From an uncultured Luteitalea sp. (GTDB lineage Bacteria; Acidobacteriota; Vicinamibacteria; Vicinamibacterales; Vicinamibacteraceae), in NCBI GenBank assembly GCA_934541105.1, contig CAKTDA010000001.1, forward strand, positions 868,001-932,000: a stretch of 64,000 nt of DNA, read 5' to 3'. The notes under the pieces were generated by a model. That model was not told the DNA's origin, did no database searches, and saw nothing but the letters and a program-made list of their open reading frames with translations. Position 1 is the first letter of the stretch; each line of letters opens with the position of its first letter. Made by a program: the position numbers and the translations under genes. This document shows, one piece after another, positions 44,456-52,863 of this stretch.

Positions 44456-44511
44456 TGTCCTTCGCCCTTCGCCCTTTCCTTCCGACCTTCAGACTCTGAC
44501 TTCAGACTTCG
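44456..44511. repeat. 7-bp short tandem repeat array overlapping a gene end
   Basis: On the plus strand units such as GTCCTTC, GCCCTTC, GCCCTTT, ACCTTCA, ACTTCAG fill the gap between ilvA and the HAD gene. The array includes the last two codons and stop of the HAD gene (GAA GTC TGA on its strand). Confidence 0.75.
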
Positions 44512-45143
44512 TGGATCTCCCCCAACAACACCCCCCGCAACTCCCCCACCGACGTCACCAGCACGTCGGGATGCGCGGCTCTCAGGACGTCCTCGGCATG
44601 CACGCCCCAGGTCACGGCGCACGTGCGCAGGCCTGCGGCCCGACCGGCGGCGATGTCGAACGACGTGTCGCCGATCATCCAGCGTCCCTCCTGGCCGACG
44701 CCGGCGAGCGCGTGGTGGATCACGTCGGGCGCGGGCTTGTGGGGAAAGCCGTCCGTCCCCTGCACGTGATCGACACAGCCGTCGAGGCCCAGGCGACCGA
44801 CGACGGTGCGCGCCATCCATGTGGACTTGGTCGTCGCGACGGCAAGCGCGTGGCCGCGGGCGCGCAAGTCGCCGAGCAACGCGACGATGCCGGGGAAGGG
44901 GCGGGTGGCGTCGGCACAGCGTTCGGCGTAGTCGCGGCGGTACTCGGCGACAAGGAGCGGGATGGCGTCGGCGGGCGCGTACGGCGCGTACATCTCGACG
45001 AGCGGCGTGCCGATCGACGCGCGAACGGCATCGAGCGGCGGCGGTTCGCCGCCGATCACGTGGAAGCTGCGGCGGAATGCGGCACCGATGTCGTCGAAGG
45101 AGTCGACGAGCGTGCCGTCGAGGTCGAACACGATCGCGGTCAC
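44502..45143 (-). CDS. HAD-family phosphatase, phosphoglycolate phosphatase-like
   Basis: The 213-residue enzyme has the HAD motifs: nucleophile Asp in VFDLDGTLVDS, Thr/Ser region AVATTKS, Lys in FPHKPAPDVI and acidic pair GDTSFDIAAGRAAG. The cap domain of about 60 residues is of the Gph/beta-phosphoglucomutase type. It probably dephosphorylates phosphoglycolate or a sugar phosphate. The GTG at 45143 has TAGAAT exactly six bases upstream. The gene ends GAA GTC TGA inside a heptamer array. Confidence 0.87.
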   Translation of the reverse strand: MTAIVFDLDGTLVDSFDDIGAAFRRSFHVIGGEPPPLDAVRASIGTPLVEMYAPYAPADAIPLLVAEYRRDYAERCADATRPFPGIVALLGDLRARGHALAVATTKSTWMARTVVGRLGLDGCVDHVQGTDGFPHKPAPDVIHHALAGVGQEGRWMIGDTSFDIAAGRAAGLRTCAVTWGVHAEDVLRAAHPDVLVTSVGELRGVLLGEIHEV

Positions 45144-45149
45144 GCGACC

Positions 45150-45155
45150 ATTCTA
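45150..45155 (-). promoter_or_regulatory. -10 box for leaderless HAD gene
   Basis: TAGAAT (minus strand) ends exactly six bases before the GTG start at 45143. Confidence 0.6.
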
Positions 45156-45180
45156 GTGGGAGCGCGGCGACCGGCCGCGG

Positions 45181-46044
45181 CTACTCGGGCGGTGCGACCT
45201 GCGCGTCGGGCAGCGCCTCGGTGAAGATCACGACGTCCTTCACGGACTTGCCGAGCGGGATCGGTGTGGACAGCGCGAACGGCACGGCCTGCCGGTTGGG
45301 GATGATGCCATCCACGTGCGCCTTCGGCCGGACGTCCGGCACGCCCGTGAGCACCTCGAGGACGTCGCCACCTTCGTCGAGCAGCAGGGCGGTCATCGTG
45401 AGCGCGTCGGCACGCACGGGACCGCCACGATCGACGACGAGTTCTCCGGAGACGCGATATCCGGACAGTGTGGAGCGCGATCGGGTGATCGTGGTTGCGA
45501 CATCGAGGGTGGCAGGCGGACAGGGCGAGGTGTCGACCGTCGTGTCGGTCGTCTCCCACTCGAGCGTCCGGGCCACGGGCTGGTCGTCCTCGAAGATCTG
45601 GAGGATGTAGCCCGAGGGAGGATCGGTGAAATCCGCGCGTTGCGCGAGGCGGAACCGATACGGGAGGAGGCCGCCCGGCTCGACGAGACTGACGCGGGCG
45701 TCGTTCTCGGCTGGCGTGCCGATCGGCCGCCAGTATTCGTCGGTGTACTGCAGGCGCACCGTCACGTTGCGCGCGCATCGTCCGGTGTTGCGCAGGGCGC
45801 CGACGAGGACGCCCATGCGCGCCTGTTCGAGCGTCACGGCCGAATTCTTCACCGGCCGCATCGCCAGGCCCTTGCTGGTGAGGACCCGCGCCGTCTGCGG
45901 CAGCGCCACCCAGAGGGGCAGCGTGTCGCTCACCTCCACCCGCCGGTCCACCATCGGCGGGCGCATCAGGTCGAACCCCACCTGCGCGCTGGCACTGCCA
46001 GCGCCAACGAGCAGCGCGACGACGGCAATCAACGCGAGTCGCAT
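45181..46044 (-). CDS. Exported protein, unknown
   Basis: The 287-residue protein has a signal peptide (MRLALIAVVALLVGAGSASAQ) and is otherwise soluble and beta-rich: SDTLPLWVALPQTARVLTSKGLAMRPVKNSAV, CARNVTVRLQYTDEYWRPIGTPAENDARVSLVEPGGLLPYRF (in parts), VRADALTMTALLLDEGGDVLEVLTGVPDV. The C-terminal parts resemble FxLYD-type immunoglobulin-like modules that describe 'own-derivative' exported proteins, but I do not recognise the family. It lies downstream of metK on the same strand, separated by a repeat array. Confidence 0.68.
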   Translation of the reverse strand: MRLALIAVVALLVGAGSASAQVGFDLMRPPMVDRRVEVSDTLPLWVALPQTARVLTSKGLAMRPVKNSAVTLEQARMGVLVGALRNTGRCARNVTVRLQYTDEYWRPIGTPAENDARVSLVEPGGLLPYRFRLAQRADFTDPPSGYILQIFEDDQPVARTLEWETTDTTVDTSPCPPATLDVATTITRSRSTLSGYRVSGELVVDRGGPVRADALTMTALLLDEGGDVLEVLTGVPDVRPKAHVDGIIPNRQAVPFALSTPIPLGKSVKDVVIFTEALPDAQVAPPE

Positions 46045-46067
46045 CGGTGGGGCCCGCCTGGCCCTCG

Positions 46068-46192
46068 AACTTCTGACGTCAGCCTTCCGACTTCTTCAGC
46101 CTTCCGACTTCAGCCTTCAGACTTCTTCAGACTTCTTCAGACTTCGACCTTCGAACTTTCCTTCAGACTTCGCCCTTGCGACTTCAGACTTC
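46068..46192. repeat. 7-bp short tandem repeat array overlapping the metK stop
   Basis: The longest uninterrupted array in the window: plus-strand units AGCCTTC, CGACTTC, AGACTTC, GACCTTC and GCCCTTG, with occasional ten-base steps (TTCAGACTTC twice). Its right end contains the last two codons and stop of metK (GAA GTC TGA). Confidence 0.8.
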
Positions 46193-47296
46193 CCACGGCA
46201 ACCCCGGCCGCCCGAAGTGGCCGTAGTTGGTCGTCTGGCGGTAGATGGGACGCAGCAGATCGAGCGTCTTGATGATCGCGGCCGGGCGCATGTCGAACGT
46301 CTTGCGGACGTAGTCCTCGGCGGCCTTGTTGTCGCCGGTGCCGAACGTCTCGACGAGCAGCGACGTCGGCTCGGCCACGCCGATCGCGTAGGAGAACTGC
46401 ACCTCGCAGCGGGCCGCAAGGCCGGCCTTGACCACTTCGCGCGCCACGTAGCGTCCGAAGTACGCCGCACTGCGGTCCACCTTGGACGGGTCCTTGCCGC
46501 TGAAGGCGCCGCCGCCGTGGCGCGCCGCCCCGCCGTACGAGTCGACGATGATCTTGCGGCCGGTCACGCCGGCATCGGCCGACGGACCGCCGTGCGCGAA
46601 GCTGCCCGACGGGTTCACGAGGAACAGGTCGGCCTTCGGGCACCAGTCGCCGAGCACGCGCGGCGCCAGCTGCTCGATCACGTAGCTCTTGATGTCGGCC
46701 TGCTTCGCGTCGGCGACGTGCTGCGTGGAGACGACCACGCGCTCGACCGCCACGGGCTTGCCGTCCTCGTAGCGCACCGAGACCTGGCTCTTGGCGTCGG
46801 GCCGCAGCCACTTGTACGAGCCGCCCTGCTTGCGATCCTCGGCAAGACCCTTCGTGAGCTTGTGGGCCAGCAGCAGCGGCAGCGGCATCAGCTCGGGGCT
46901 CTCGTTCGTGGCGTAGCCGAACATGAGGCCCTGGTCGCCCGCGCCCTGTTCCTCGGCCTTCGCCTTGTCCACGACGCTCGCGTTGATCTCCTTCGACTGC
47001 GCCGTGATCTTGAGGATCACCTGCACGCCGTCGGCGTTGAACACCTCGTCGGGCCAGTCGTAGCCGATCTCGCGGATCGCCTGGCGCGCGATGGCGGCGT
47101 AGTCGAGGTCGCGGGCTCCCGTGGTCACCTCTCCGGCGAGCACGACGAGATCTTCCTTGACGAGGGTTTCAACCGCCACCTTCGAGGTGGGGTCTTGCGA
47201 CAGGCAGGCGTCGAGCGCCGAATCGGAGATGAGGTCGGCCACCTTGTCCGGGTGGCCCTCCGACACGGACTCCGACGTGAGAACGAAACGGGACAT
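46184..47296 (-). CDS. metK: S-adenosylmethionine synthetase
   Basis: MetK makes SAM from methionine and ATP. The 370-residue product has SEGHPDKVADLISDSALDA, the K/D-rich VAVETLVKEDLVVLAGEV, AKSQVSVRYEDGKPVAVERVVVSTQH, and the signature GGAFSGKDPSKVDRSAAYFGRYVA. It is about 14 residues shorter than the E. coli enzyme. A GAAGGA lies 11 bases before the ATG. The coding end GAA GTC TGA belongs to the repeat array that follows, so the last residues (WEV) are repeat-derived. Confidence 0.96.
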   Translation of the reverse strand: MSRFVLTSESVSEGHPDKVADLISDSALDACLSQDPTSKVAVETLVKEDLVVLAGEVTTGARDLDYAAIARQAIREIGYDWPDEVFNADGVQVILKITAQSKEINASVVDKAKAEEQGAGDQGLMFGYATNESPELMPLPLLLAHKLTKGLAEDRKQGGSYKWLRPDAKSQVSVRYEDGKPVAVERVVVSTQHVADAKQADIKSYVIEQLAPRVLGDWCPKADLFLVNPSGSFAHGGPSADAGVTGRKIIVDSYGGAARHGGGAFSGKDPSKVDRSAAYFGRYVAREVVKAGLAARCEVQFSYAIGVAEPTSLLVETFGTGDNKAAEDYVRKTFDMRPAAIIKTLDLLRPIYRQTTNYGHFGRPGLPWEV

Positions 47297-47334
47297 GCGG
47301 GGCTAATCCTTCGGGTGATGCAAAGTGCGTTGGG

Positions 47335-47359
47335 GCTGGAGCTTCGCCGTGCCAGCCGT
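47335..47359 (-). promoter_or_regulatory. Hairpin in the metK leader
   Basis: On the minus strand GGCTGG and CCAGCC pair around a 12-base loop, about 40-65 bases before the metK ATG. metK leaders often hold SAM riboswitches, but I could not fit this sequence to the SAM-I, SAM-II, SAM-IV or SAM/SAH consensus. It is reported only as a possible leader structure. Confidence 0.25.
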
Positions 47360-47422
47360 TCACGTTGATGCTCGTCGGCGCGCGCCAGGCCCTCGGCCGT
47401 CGCACGTCGGCGACACAGGCTA

Positions 47423-47719
47423 TCAGCTCACGCGGCGCAGCACGCCTTCCGCGTTCACGGTCGCCAGGATCTCGTCCCGGCGCACGCGCGCCTCGGACAG
47501 GTCGTCGGTCTTGAGCGAGTGACGAATCCGCTCCTGACGCCAGCCGTCAATGATAACCGTGTACGCAATCCACCAGAAGCGCCCGTTCCGCCACAGGTGG
47601 TGGTTCTCGCCGAGCCGCTGGAACCGCCGGTCGTCCGGCGACAGCGCCACCTGCAGCGACGGACGCACCGGCGCGGGCGACTGCGAAGACTGGAGGGAAG
47701 AGGCTGCTGCGGAAATCAT
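47423..47719 (-). CDS. Orphan integrase arm-type DNA-binding-like protein
   Basis: The 98-residue protein has a variable N-terminus and then HHLWRNGRFWWIAYTVIIDGWRQERIRHSLKTDDLSEARVRRDEILATVNAEG. This is the pattern of the N-terminal arm-type DNA-binding region of tyrosine recombinases: a three-stranded sheet with xxWWIxY, a basic strand and 'SLxTxDxxEAxxRRDE'. No catalytic domain follows; the gene ends just after this module. ATG 47719 with GGAGAAG at good spacing. It could be a stand-alone DNA-binding protein or a relic of an integrase. Confidence 0.65.
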   Translation of the reverse strand: MISAAASSLQSSQSPAPVRPSLQVALSPDDRRFQRLGENHHLWRNGRFWWIAYTVIIDGWRQERIRHSLKTDDLSEARVRRDEILATVNAEGVLRRVS

Positions 47720-47864
47720 GGTGTCTTCTCCTGAGGAACCAAGTGAAGACACCCGGAGAGCGGGGGAACCGCCGGACATTTGTTTGTTCGTCTCGAACCG
47801 CATCGCCGCGACCGGCTCTCGCCGATCGGGCTGGCACCTTGGGTTGTCCGCCCCAGGTTGCCGG

Positions 47865-47883
47865 GCCCGCTGCTCATGCGGGC
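47865..47883. other. Hairpin upstream of dut
   Basis: GCCCGC, loop TGCTCAT, GCGGGC, about 52 bases before the dut start. It is a simple six-base-pair stem; function unknown. The rest of the 215-base gap (47720-47934) shows no further structure I can name. Confidence 0.3.
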
Positions 47884-47934
47884 CGCTCCGGATGTCGAGG
47901 GAGAATGTACCATCACATGTGGAGATACACAAGC

Positions 47935-48384
47935 GTGGATTCAAGAAATGATTCCATAACCGTTGGTGTCAGAGCGCTCGGCGACGCACCGACCCCGGCC
48001 TACCACACCACTGGCGCCGCGGCGTTCGACCTCGCCGCCGCCGCGGATCTCGTCGTCCAGCCCGGCCAGCTCGCACTCGTCCCCACGGGACTCGTGTTCG
48101 CGGTGCCCGATGGCCACTTCATGGCAATCGTGGCCCGCAGCAGCCTCGCGAAACGCGGCCTCCTGGTTGCCAACGGCCTCGGCGTGCTCGACAGCGACTA
48201 CCGCGGCCCCGCCGACGAAGCGAAGATCCTGGTGCTCAACTACACCCAGGCGCCGGTCACCGTCACGAAAGGCGACCGGCTGGCGCAGGCATTCGTGCTC
48301 CACGTCCCGCGCGTGCAGTTCGTCCCCCTCGATCACGACGGCGCGGAAACCTCGCGAGGCGGCTTCGGATCCACCGGCCGCTGA
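47935..48384 (+). CDS. dut: dUTP diphosphatase
   Basis: Dut hydrolyses dUTP to dUMP, keeping uracil out of DNA. The 149-residue protein has the five trimeric dUTPase motifs: AAAFDLAA, ARSSLAKRGL, NGLGVLDSDYRGP, KGDRLAQAFV and RGGFGSTGR. The GTG at 47935 follows GGAGA with nine-base spacing and gives a normal length; in-frame ATGs at 47905 and 47917 are possible alternatives. Confidence 0.92.
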   Translation: MDSRNDSITVGVRALGDAPTPAYHTTGAAAFDLAAAADLVVQPGQLALVPTGLVFAVPDGHFMAIVARSSLAKRGLLVANGLGVLDSDYRGPADEAKILVLNYTQAPVTVTKGDRLAQAFVLHVPRVQFVPLDHDGAETSRGGFGSTGR

Positions 48385-48396
48385 GGCACACGACAC

Positions 48397-48452
48397 ACTT
48401 CGGCCTTCTGCCTTTCCTTCTGACTTCGCCCTTCCGGCTTAAGACTTTCCTT
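48397..48452. repeat. 7-bp short tandem repeat array
   Basis: Plus-strand units CACTTCG, GCCTTCT, GCCTTTC, GCCCTTC fill most of the gap between the convergent dut and RND genes. The orientation is CTTC-type on the plus strand, that is GAAG-type in the RND gene's sense. Confidence 0.65.
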
Positions 48453-48455
48453 GCG

Positions 48456-51400
48456 TCACGACCCCATCCGCGTCGCGGCCGGTTCCGGCAGCTCGATGGG
48501 CTCGCTCGCATGCCCATGGCTGCGCGCCTTGCCCGGGCGGCGGAACAGCCCGAGCGCCCAGTCGCGGAAGCCCGCCATGATGTCGTACAGCGTCGGAATC
48601 ACAAGCAGCGTCAGCAGCGTGGACGTGATCACGCCGCCGATCACGGCCCGGCCGAGCGGCGCACGGAAGTCGGCGCCCTCGCCGTGCCCGATTGCCACCG
48701 GCAGCATCCCCGCGACGAGCGCGAAGCTCGTCATCAGGATCGGCCGCAGCCGCACGCGACCCGCCTCGACGAGCGCGTCGCGACGCTCCATGCCCTGCTC
48801 CATCGACCACTTCGCGAAGTCCACGAGCAGGATGGCGTTCTTGGCCACGATGCCCATGAGCAGGATCACGCCAATCATGCTCATCAGGTTGATCGTCGTG
48901 TTGGTGACGAGCAGCGCCAGCATGACGCCGATGAGCGACAGCGGCAGCGAGATCATGATGGCAAGCGGATCGAGGAACGACCCGAACTGCAGCACCAGCA
49001 CGAAGTACATCAGCATCACCGCCAAACCGAGCGCGGCGAGGATTCCGCCGAACACCTCGGCCTGATCGGCTGACTCGCCGCCCGACGAGAGCTCGTAGCC
49101 GGCAGGCAGCGGCACGTTGGCCGCGAGCCGCGGCATGACGTCGCCGAGCACCTCGTTGAGCGACCGCACCTCGGTGTTGGCCTCGATCTTGATGACGCGA
49201 TCGCGGTTGAGGTGATCGATCCGTGCCGGGCCGATGCTGTCCTCGAGCCGCGCCACCTGTCCGAGCGGAATCAGCACCGGTCCCTGCGGCCCCTGCACCG
49301 AGATGGGCAGCTGCGAGAGGTCGCGCACACGCGTGCGCGCCTCGGGGGCAAGGCGCACGTAGACGTCGCGCGTCTCGCCCTGCGGGTCCACCCAGTCGCC
49401 GGTGTCGATGCCCGCGAAGGCCGGACGCAGGGCCTGCGCCACCTGGCCGACCGTGACGCCGAGCGATCCGGCAAGCCCGCGGTCCAGCACGACGTCGATC
49501 TCGGGCTTGCGGCCCTTGGTCGAGAGCCCCACGTCCACGGCGCCCGGCACCTGCCGGACCTCGTCGCGAATCTTCTCGGCGAGCACCGACAGTTCGTCGG
49601 AATCCGGCCCCGTGAGCTGCAGCTGGATCTGCTTGAAGTTGCCGAAGAAGTTCGTGTTGATCCACGCCTCGACGCCGCCGAGGTTCAGCAGCCGCGACCG
49701 CAGGTCCGCCGCGACGTCCTCCTGCCGGCGCGTGCGCTCGGCACGCGGCTTCAGCCTGACATACACCGAGGCCTCGTCCACCGACTCGGTCTGTCCACCG
49801 ATGCTCGTGTACGTGTAGGCGACCTCGGGCAGCGACCGGGCAATCGTTGACACCTCCTGCGTCTTCAGCTGCGTGTAGGCGATGTTGGACCCGGGCGGCG
49901 TCGTGACGACGATGCTGAACTCCGAGTTGTCCATGATCGGCATGAAGCCGCCGCCGATGAGCCCCATGGCCGGCAGCGCGATCGCGCCCACGAACGAGGC
50001 AAGCGTCAGCACCACCATCGCGACGCGGTGCCGCAGCGCCCAGCTGATCACGGTCTTGTAGCGCTCGGCCTGACGGTCGAACCAGCGGTTGAACCGGTCG
50101 AGGATGCGCGACACGATGCTGCGCTGCGCCATCGGCGTGTGGGGATCCGGCCAGTACGCCGAGAGCATCGGGTCGAGCGAGAACGAGACGAACAGCGACA
50201 CCAGCACCGAGCAGGCGATGGTCAGCGCGAACGGCGCGAACCACTGCTGCGCGAGCCCGCCCATGTAGCCGATGGGCACGAACACCACGACGATCGAGAA
50301 CGTCGTCGCGGCCACCGCAAGGCCGATCTCCGAGGTGCCTTCGCGTGCCGCGGTGTAGTGGTCCTTGCCCATCTCGACGTGCCGCACGATGTTCTCGCGG
50401 ACGACAATCGCATCGTCGATGAGGATGCCGATGGCAAGCGACAGGCCGAGCAGCGACATCGTCTCGAGCTTGAACCCGAACATCAGCACCGCGATGAACG
50501 AGGCCAGCACCGACACCGGCAGCGCCAGGCCCGTGATCACCGTCGAGCGCCACGAGTTCAGGAACAGGAACACCGTGAACACCGTGAGCACCGCGCCCTC
50601 GATGAGCGCCCGCTGCACGCTGGCGACCGATTCCTCGACGCGCGACCCGGCGTCGCGAATCAGCTTCAGCTCGACGCCCGGCGGCAGCGTCCCCTGCAGC
50701 GATCGCACCTTCTCGATCACGGCCGCGCTGACCGTCGTGGTCGAGGCGTTCGTCGTCTTCTTGACCTCGATGCCGACCGCGTTGCGGTCGTTGAATGCCG
50801 CGCCCGTGCGCGGCTCCTCGGCGCCGTCGTACACGCGCGCCACGTCGGCAAGGCGCACGATGCGCCCGCCCGACTGGCTGACGACGATCTGGCCGAACTC
50901 CGCGGGTGCCTGCAGCCGCCCGCGGAGGCGGATGGTGCGCTCGGCGATGCCGCTCTGGAGCCGCCCGACGGGCACCGACAGGTTCTGCGACTGCAGCGCC
51001 GCGACGACCTGGCTGACGCTGACGCCGGCCGTCTGCATCGCGGTCGGCTCGATCTCCACGGTGATCTCGCGCTCGATCCCGCCGACGACGAGCACCTCGG
51101 CGACGTCGCGGATGCCGCGGAGTTCGTTTGTCAGGCCGGGGTCGGCAATCTGCGTGAGCTGCGCGCCCGTCAGCTCGCTCGACGTCAGCGCCAGGGTCAC
51201 GATCGGGAAGTCGTTCGGGTCGAACCGCTTGAGGATCGGCTCTTCCATCTCGAGCGGCAGCTCGTTGCGGATCTCGGAGATCTTGTCGCGGATCTCCTGC
51301 AGCGCCTCGGCCGGCTCCTTGCCGAACTCGAACTCCGCGATGATCACGCCGAAGCTGTCGAGCGACTGCGAGTCCATCTTCTTGAGGCCGCTGATGCTGG

Positions 51401-51614
51401 AGATGCCCTCCTCGACCGGATCGACGAGGTCGCGCTCGACCTGATCGGGCGACGCGCCCGGGAACGGCAGCGACACCGCGACGACCGGCGGGTTGATCTC
51501 GGGGAACTCGTCCACCTCGAGCTGGAACAGCGCGAAGGCGCCGAAGACCACGAGCGCCAGCATCGAGACAACGGTCACGATCGGCCGCTTGATGGCGAAA
51601 TCGGAGATGAACAC
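48456..51614 (-). CDS. RND efflux pump inner-membrane transporter (HAE1/AcrB family)
   Basis: The 1052-residue protein is a full-length AcrB-type proton-driven efflux transporter with twelve membrane segments and two large periplasmic loops. Landmarks are AIKRPIVTVVSMLALVVFGAFALF at the N-terminus, LSLAIGILIDDAIVVRENIVRH with the proton-relay Asp pair, GSFLDPLAIMISLPLSLIGVMLALL and GIVAKNAILLVDFAKW. It exports drugs, lipids or other amphiphiles through the TolC-type channel encoded upstream. GTG start after AAGGAGAA. Last gene of a tetR-tolC-MFP-RND operon. Confidence 0.95.
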   Translation of the reverse strand: MFISDFAIKRPIVTVVSMLALVVFGAFALFQLEVDEFPEINPPVVAVSLPFPGASPDQVERDLVDPVEEGISSISGLKKMDSQSLDSFGVIIAEFEFGKEPAEALQEIRDKISEIRNELPLEMEEPILKRFDPNDFPIVTLALTSSELTGAQLTQIADPGLTNELRGIRDVAEVLVVGGIEREITVEIEPTAMQTAGVSVSQVVAALQSQNLSVPVGRLQSGIAERTIRLRGRLQAPAEFGQIVVSQSGGRIVRLADVARVYDGAEEPRTGAAFNDRNAVGIEVKKTTNASTTTVSAAVIEKVRSLQGTLPPGVELKLIRDAGSRVEESVASVQRALIEGAVLTVFTVFLFLNSWRSTVITGLALPVSVLASFIAVLMFGFKLETMSLLGLSLAIGILIDDAIVVRENIVRHVEMGKDHYTAAREGTSEIGLAVAATTFSIVVVFVPIGYMGGLAQQWFAPFALTIACSVLVSLFVSFSLDPMLSAYWPDPHTPMAQRSIVSRILDRFNRWFDRQAERYKTVISWALRHRVAMVVLTLASFVGAIALPAMGLIGGGFMPIMDNSEFSIVVTTPPGSNIAYTQLKTQEVSTIARSLPEVAYTYTSIGGQTESVDEASVYVRLKPRAERTRRQEDVAADLRSRLLNLGGVEAWINTNFFGNFKQIQLQLTGPDSDELSVLAEKIRDEVRQVPGAVDVGLSTKGRKPEIDVVLDRGLAGSLGVTVGQVAQALRPAFAGIDTGDWVDPQGETRDVYVRLAPEARTRVRDLSQLPISVQGPQGPVLIPLGQVARLEDSIGPARIDHLNRDRVIKIEANTEVRSLNEVLGDVMPRLAANVPLPAGYELSSGGESADQAEVFGGILAALGLAVMLMYFVLVLQFGSFLDPLAIMISLPLSLIGVMLALLVTNTTINLMSMIGVILLMGIVAKNAILLVDFAKWSMEQGMERRDALVEAGRVRLRPILMTSFALVAGMLPVAIGHGEGADFRAPLGRAVIGGVITSTLLTLLVIPTLYDIMAGFRDWALGLFRRPGKARSHGHASEPIELPEPAATRMGS

Positions 51615-51666
51615 GGTGCGTTCTCCTTACAGGTCCGTGGACCGGGTTCCGGGGACCGGGACCGGT

Positions 51667-52863
51667 CTATGACTTCGGCGACGTCTCCGCTGCCGGGGCC
51701 TCGGGGGCCGGTGCGGGCTGCGACCTGTCGATCACGCGCACCTGCGTGCCGGGCGTGACGCCCTGCGCCACGCCGGTCAGCAGCACGTCGCCCTCCTCGA
51801 GGCCCGACACGATCTCGACGCGCTCGTTCGGCCGATCGATCAGCCCCGCGCGCACGGGCACGGTCTCCACCTTGCCGTCGCGGATGCGCAACACCGTGGC
51901 CTGCGCGTCGAGGTTCGAGACGACGCTCGTCGGCACGACGAGCCCCGTGCGCGCGGCCTGCGTCACGCGGCCCTCGGCAAAGAGGCCGGCCACGAGCCGC
52001 CCGCTGCGGTTGTCCACCGTCACCCAGATCGGCACCTGGCGCGTCACCGGATCGGCCGTCGGGCTGATGCGCTCGACCCGTCCGGTGAACGACTGATCGG
52101 GGTATCCGCGCACCTGGAACCTGACGTTCGCGCCGACCCTGACAGACGACAGCGACTCGCTCGGCACCGACGCCTCGAGCTGGATGCTCGACGGCACGAC
52201 GATCGTGTAGAGCGCCGTCCCCGGTGCGACGACGTCGCCGGCGTTCACCGGACGGTCGGCGACCACGCCCTCGATCGGCGAGCTGACCGTCGCGTCGGCG
52301 CGTGCCTTGCGCGCATTCGCGAGCCGGCTGCGCGCAGCGGCGACCTCCGACTCGAGGCGCACGACCTCGTTGCGCGCGGCCTCCACCTGCCGCTCGGCCA
52401 CCGCGCCGGCCGAGACCAGCTTCTGCGCGCGATCGAGCTCGCGGCGGGCGAGGTCGAGCGCCTGCTCCTGCGATCGCAGGCCGGACTCGGCCGACATCAC
52501 GGCCTCGTCGGCCGTGCGTGCCTCGATGACGGCGAGCACCTGGCCGCGGCGCACGGGCTGCCCCTGCTCGGCGCTCACCGACAACACCGCGCCGCCGACT
52601 TCCGCGCGCACCGTCGCCTGCTGCTTGGGCGCCAGCGTCCCCGAGATCACGGGACCCGTGACGATCTCCTCGCTCGTCACGCGCACGGTGTTCTCCTTGC
52701 CGATGTCGAGCGCGGGCGCGGCCGCCGGCGTGGCGGAGCCGGCCTCGGCCTGTTCCTTTGCCGCGCCGCCGGAGCAGGCTGCCGCCAGTGATGTCATCGC
52801 CACGATTGCCAGCAGCCCACGGCGGCCGTGCAGCCGCGCCTTCCCTGTCGTCACCACCCTCAT
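51667..52863 (-). CDS. RND periplasmic adaptor (membrane fusion) lipoprotein
   Basis: The 398-residue protein has a lipoprotein signal (RRGLLAIVAMTSLAAAC), a biotinyl-lipoyl-like half (TVRAEVGGAVLSVSAEQGQPVRRGQVLAVIE), a coiled-coil hairpin (residues about 125-195, rich in Glu/Arg/Ala), the second lipoyl half with ATVSSPIEGVVADRPVNAGDVV and a C-terminal beta-barrel. It links the inner-membrane pump to the outer-membrane channel. ATG 52863 overlaps the stop of the channel gene by 4 bp. Confidence 0.93.
   Translation of the reverse strand: MRVVTTGKARLHGRRGLLAIVAMTSLAAACSGGAAKEQAEAGSATPAAAPALDIGKENTVRVTSEEIVTGPVISGTLAPKQQATVRAEVGGAVLSVSAEQGQPVRRGQVLAVIEARTADEAVMSAESGLRSQEQALDLARRELDRAQKLVSAGAVAERQVEAARNEVVRLESEVAAARSRLANARKARADATVSSPIEGVVADRPVNAGDVVAPGTALYTIVVPSSIQLEASVPSESLSSVRVGANVRFQVRGYPDQSFTGRVERISPTADPVTRQVPIWVTVDNRSGRLVAGLFAEGRVTQAARTGLVVPTSVVSNLDAQATVLRIRDGKVETVPVRAGLIDRPNERVEIVSGLEEGDVLLTGVAQGVTPGTQVRVIDRSQPAPAPEAPAAETSPKS

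Noticed and set aside
47297..47422. Known SAM riboswitch upstream of metK
   Set aside because: I could not match the SAM-I, SAM-II, SAM-IV or SAM/SAH conserved cores by eye; only a hairpin is reported.
47423..47719. Prophage or integrative element
   Set aside because: Only an arm-like domain is present; there is no catalytic integrase, att-type duplication or phage gene in the window.
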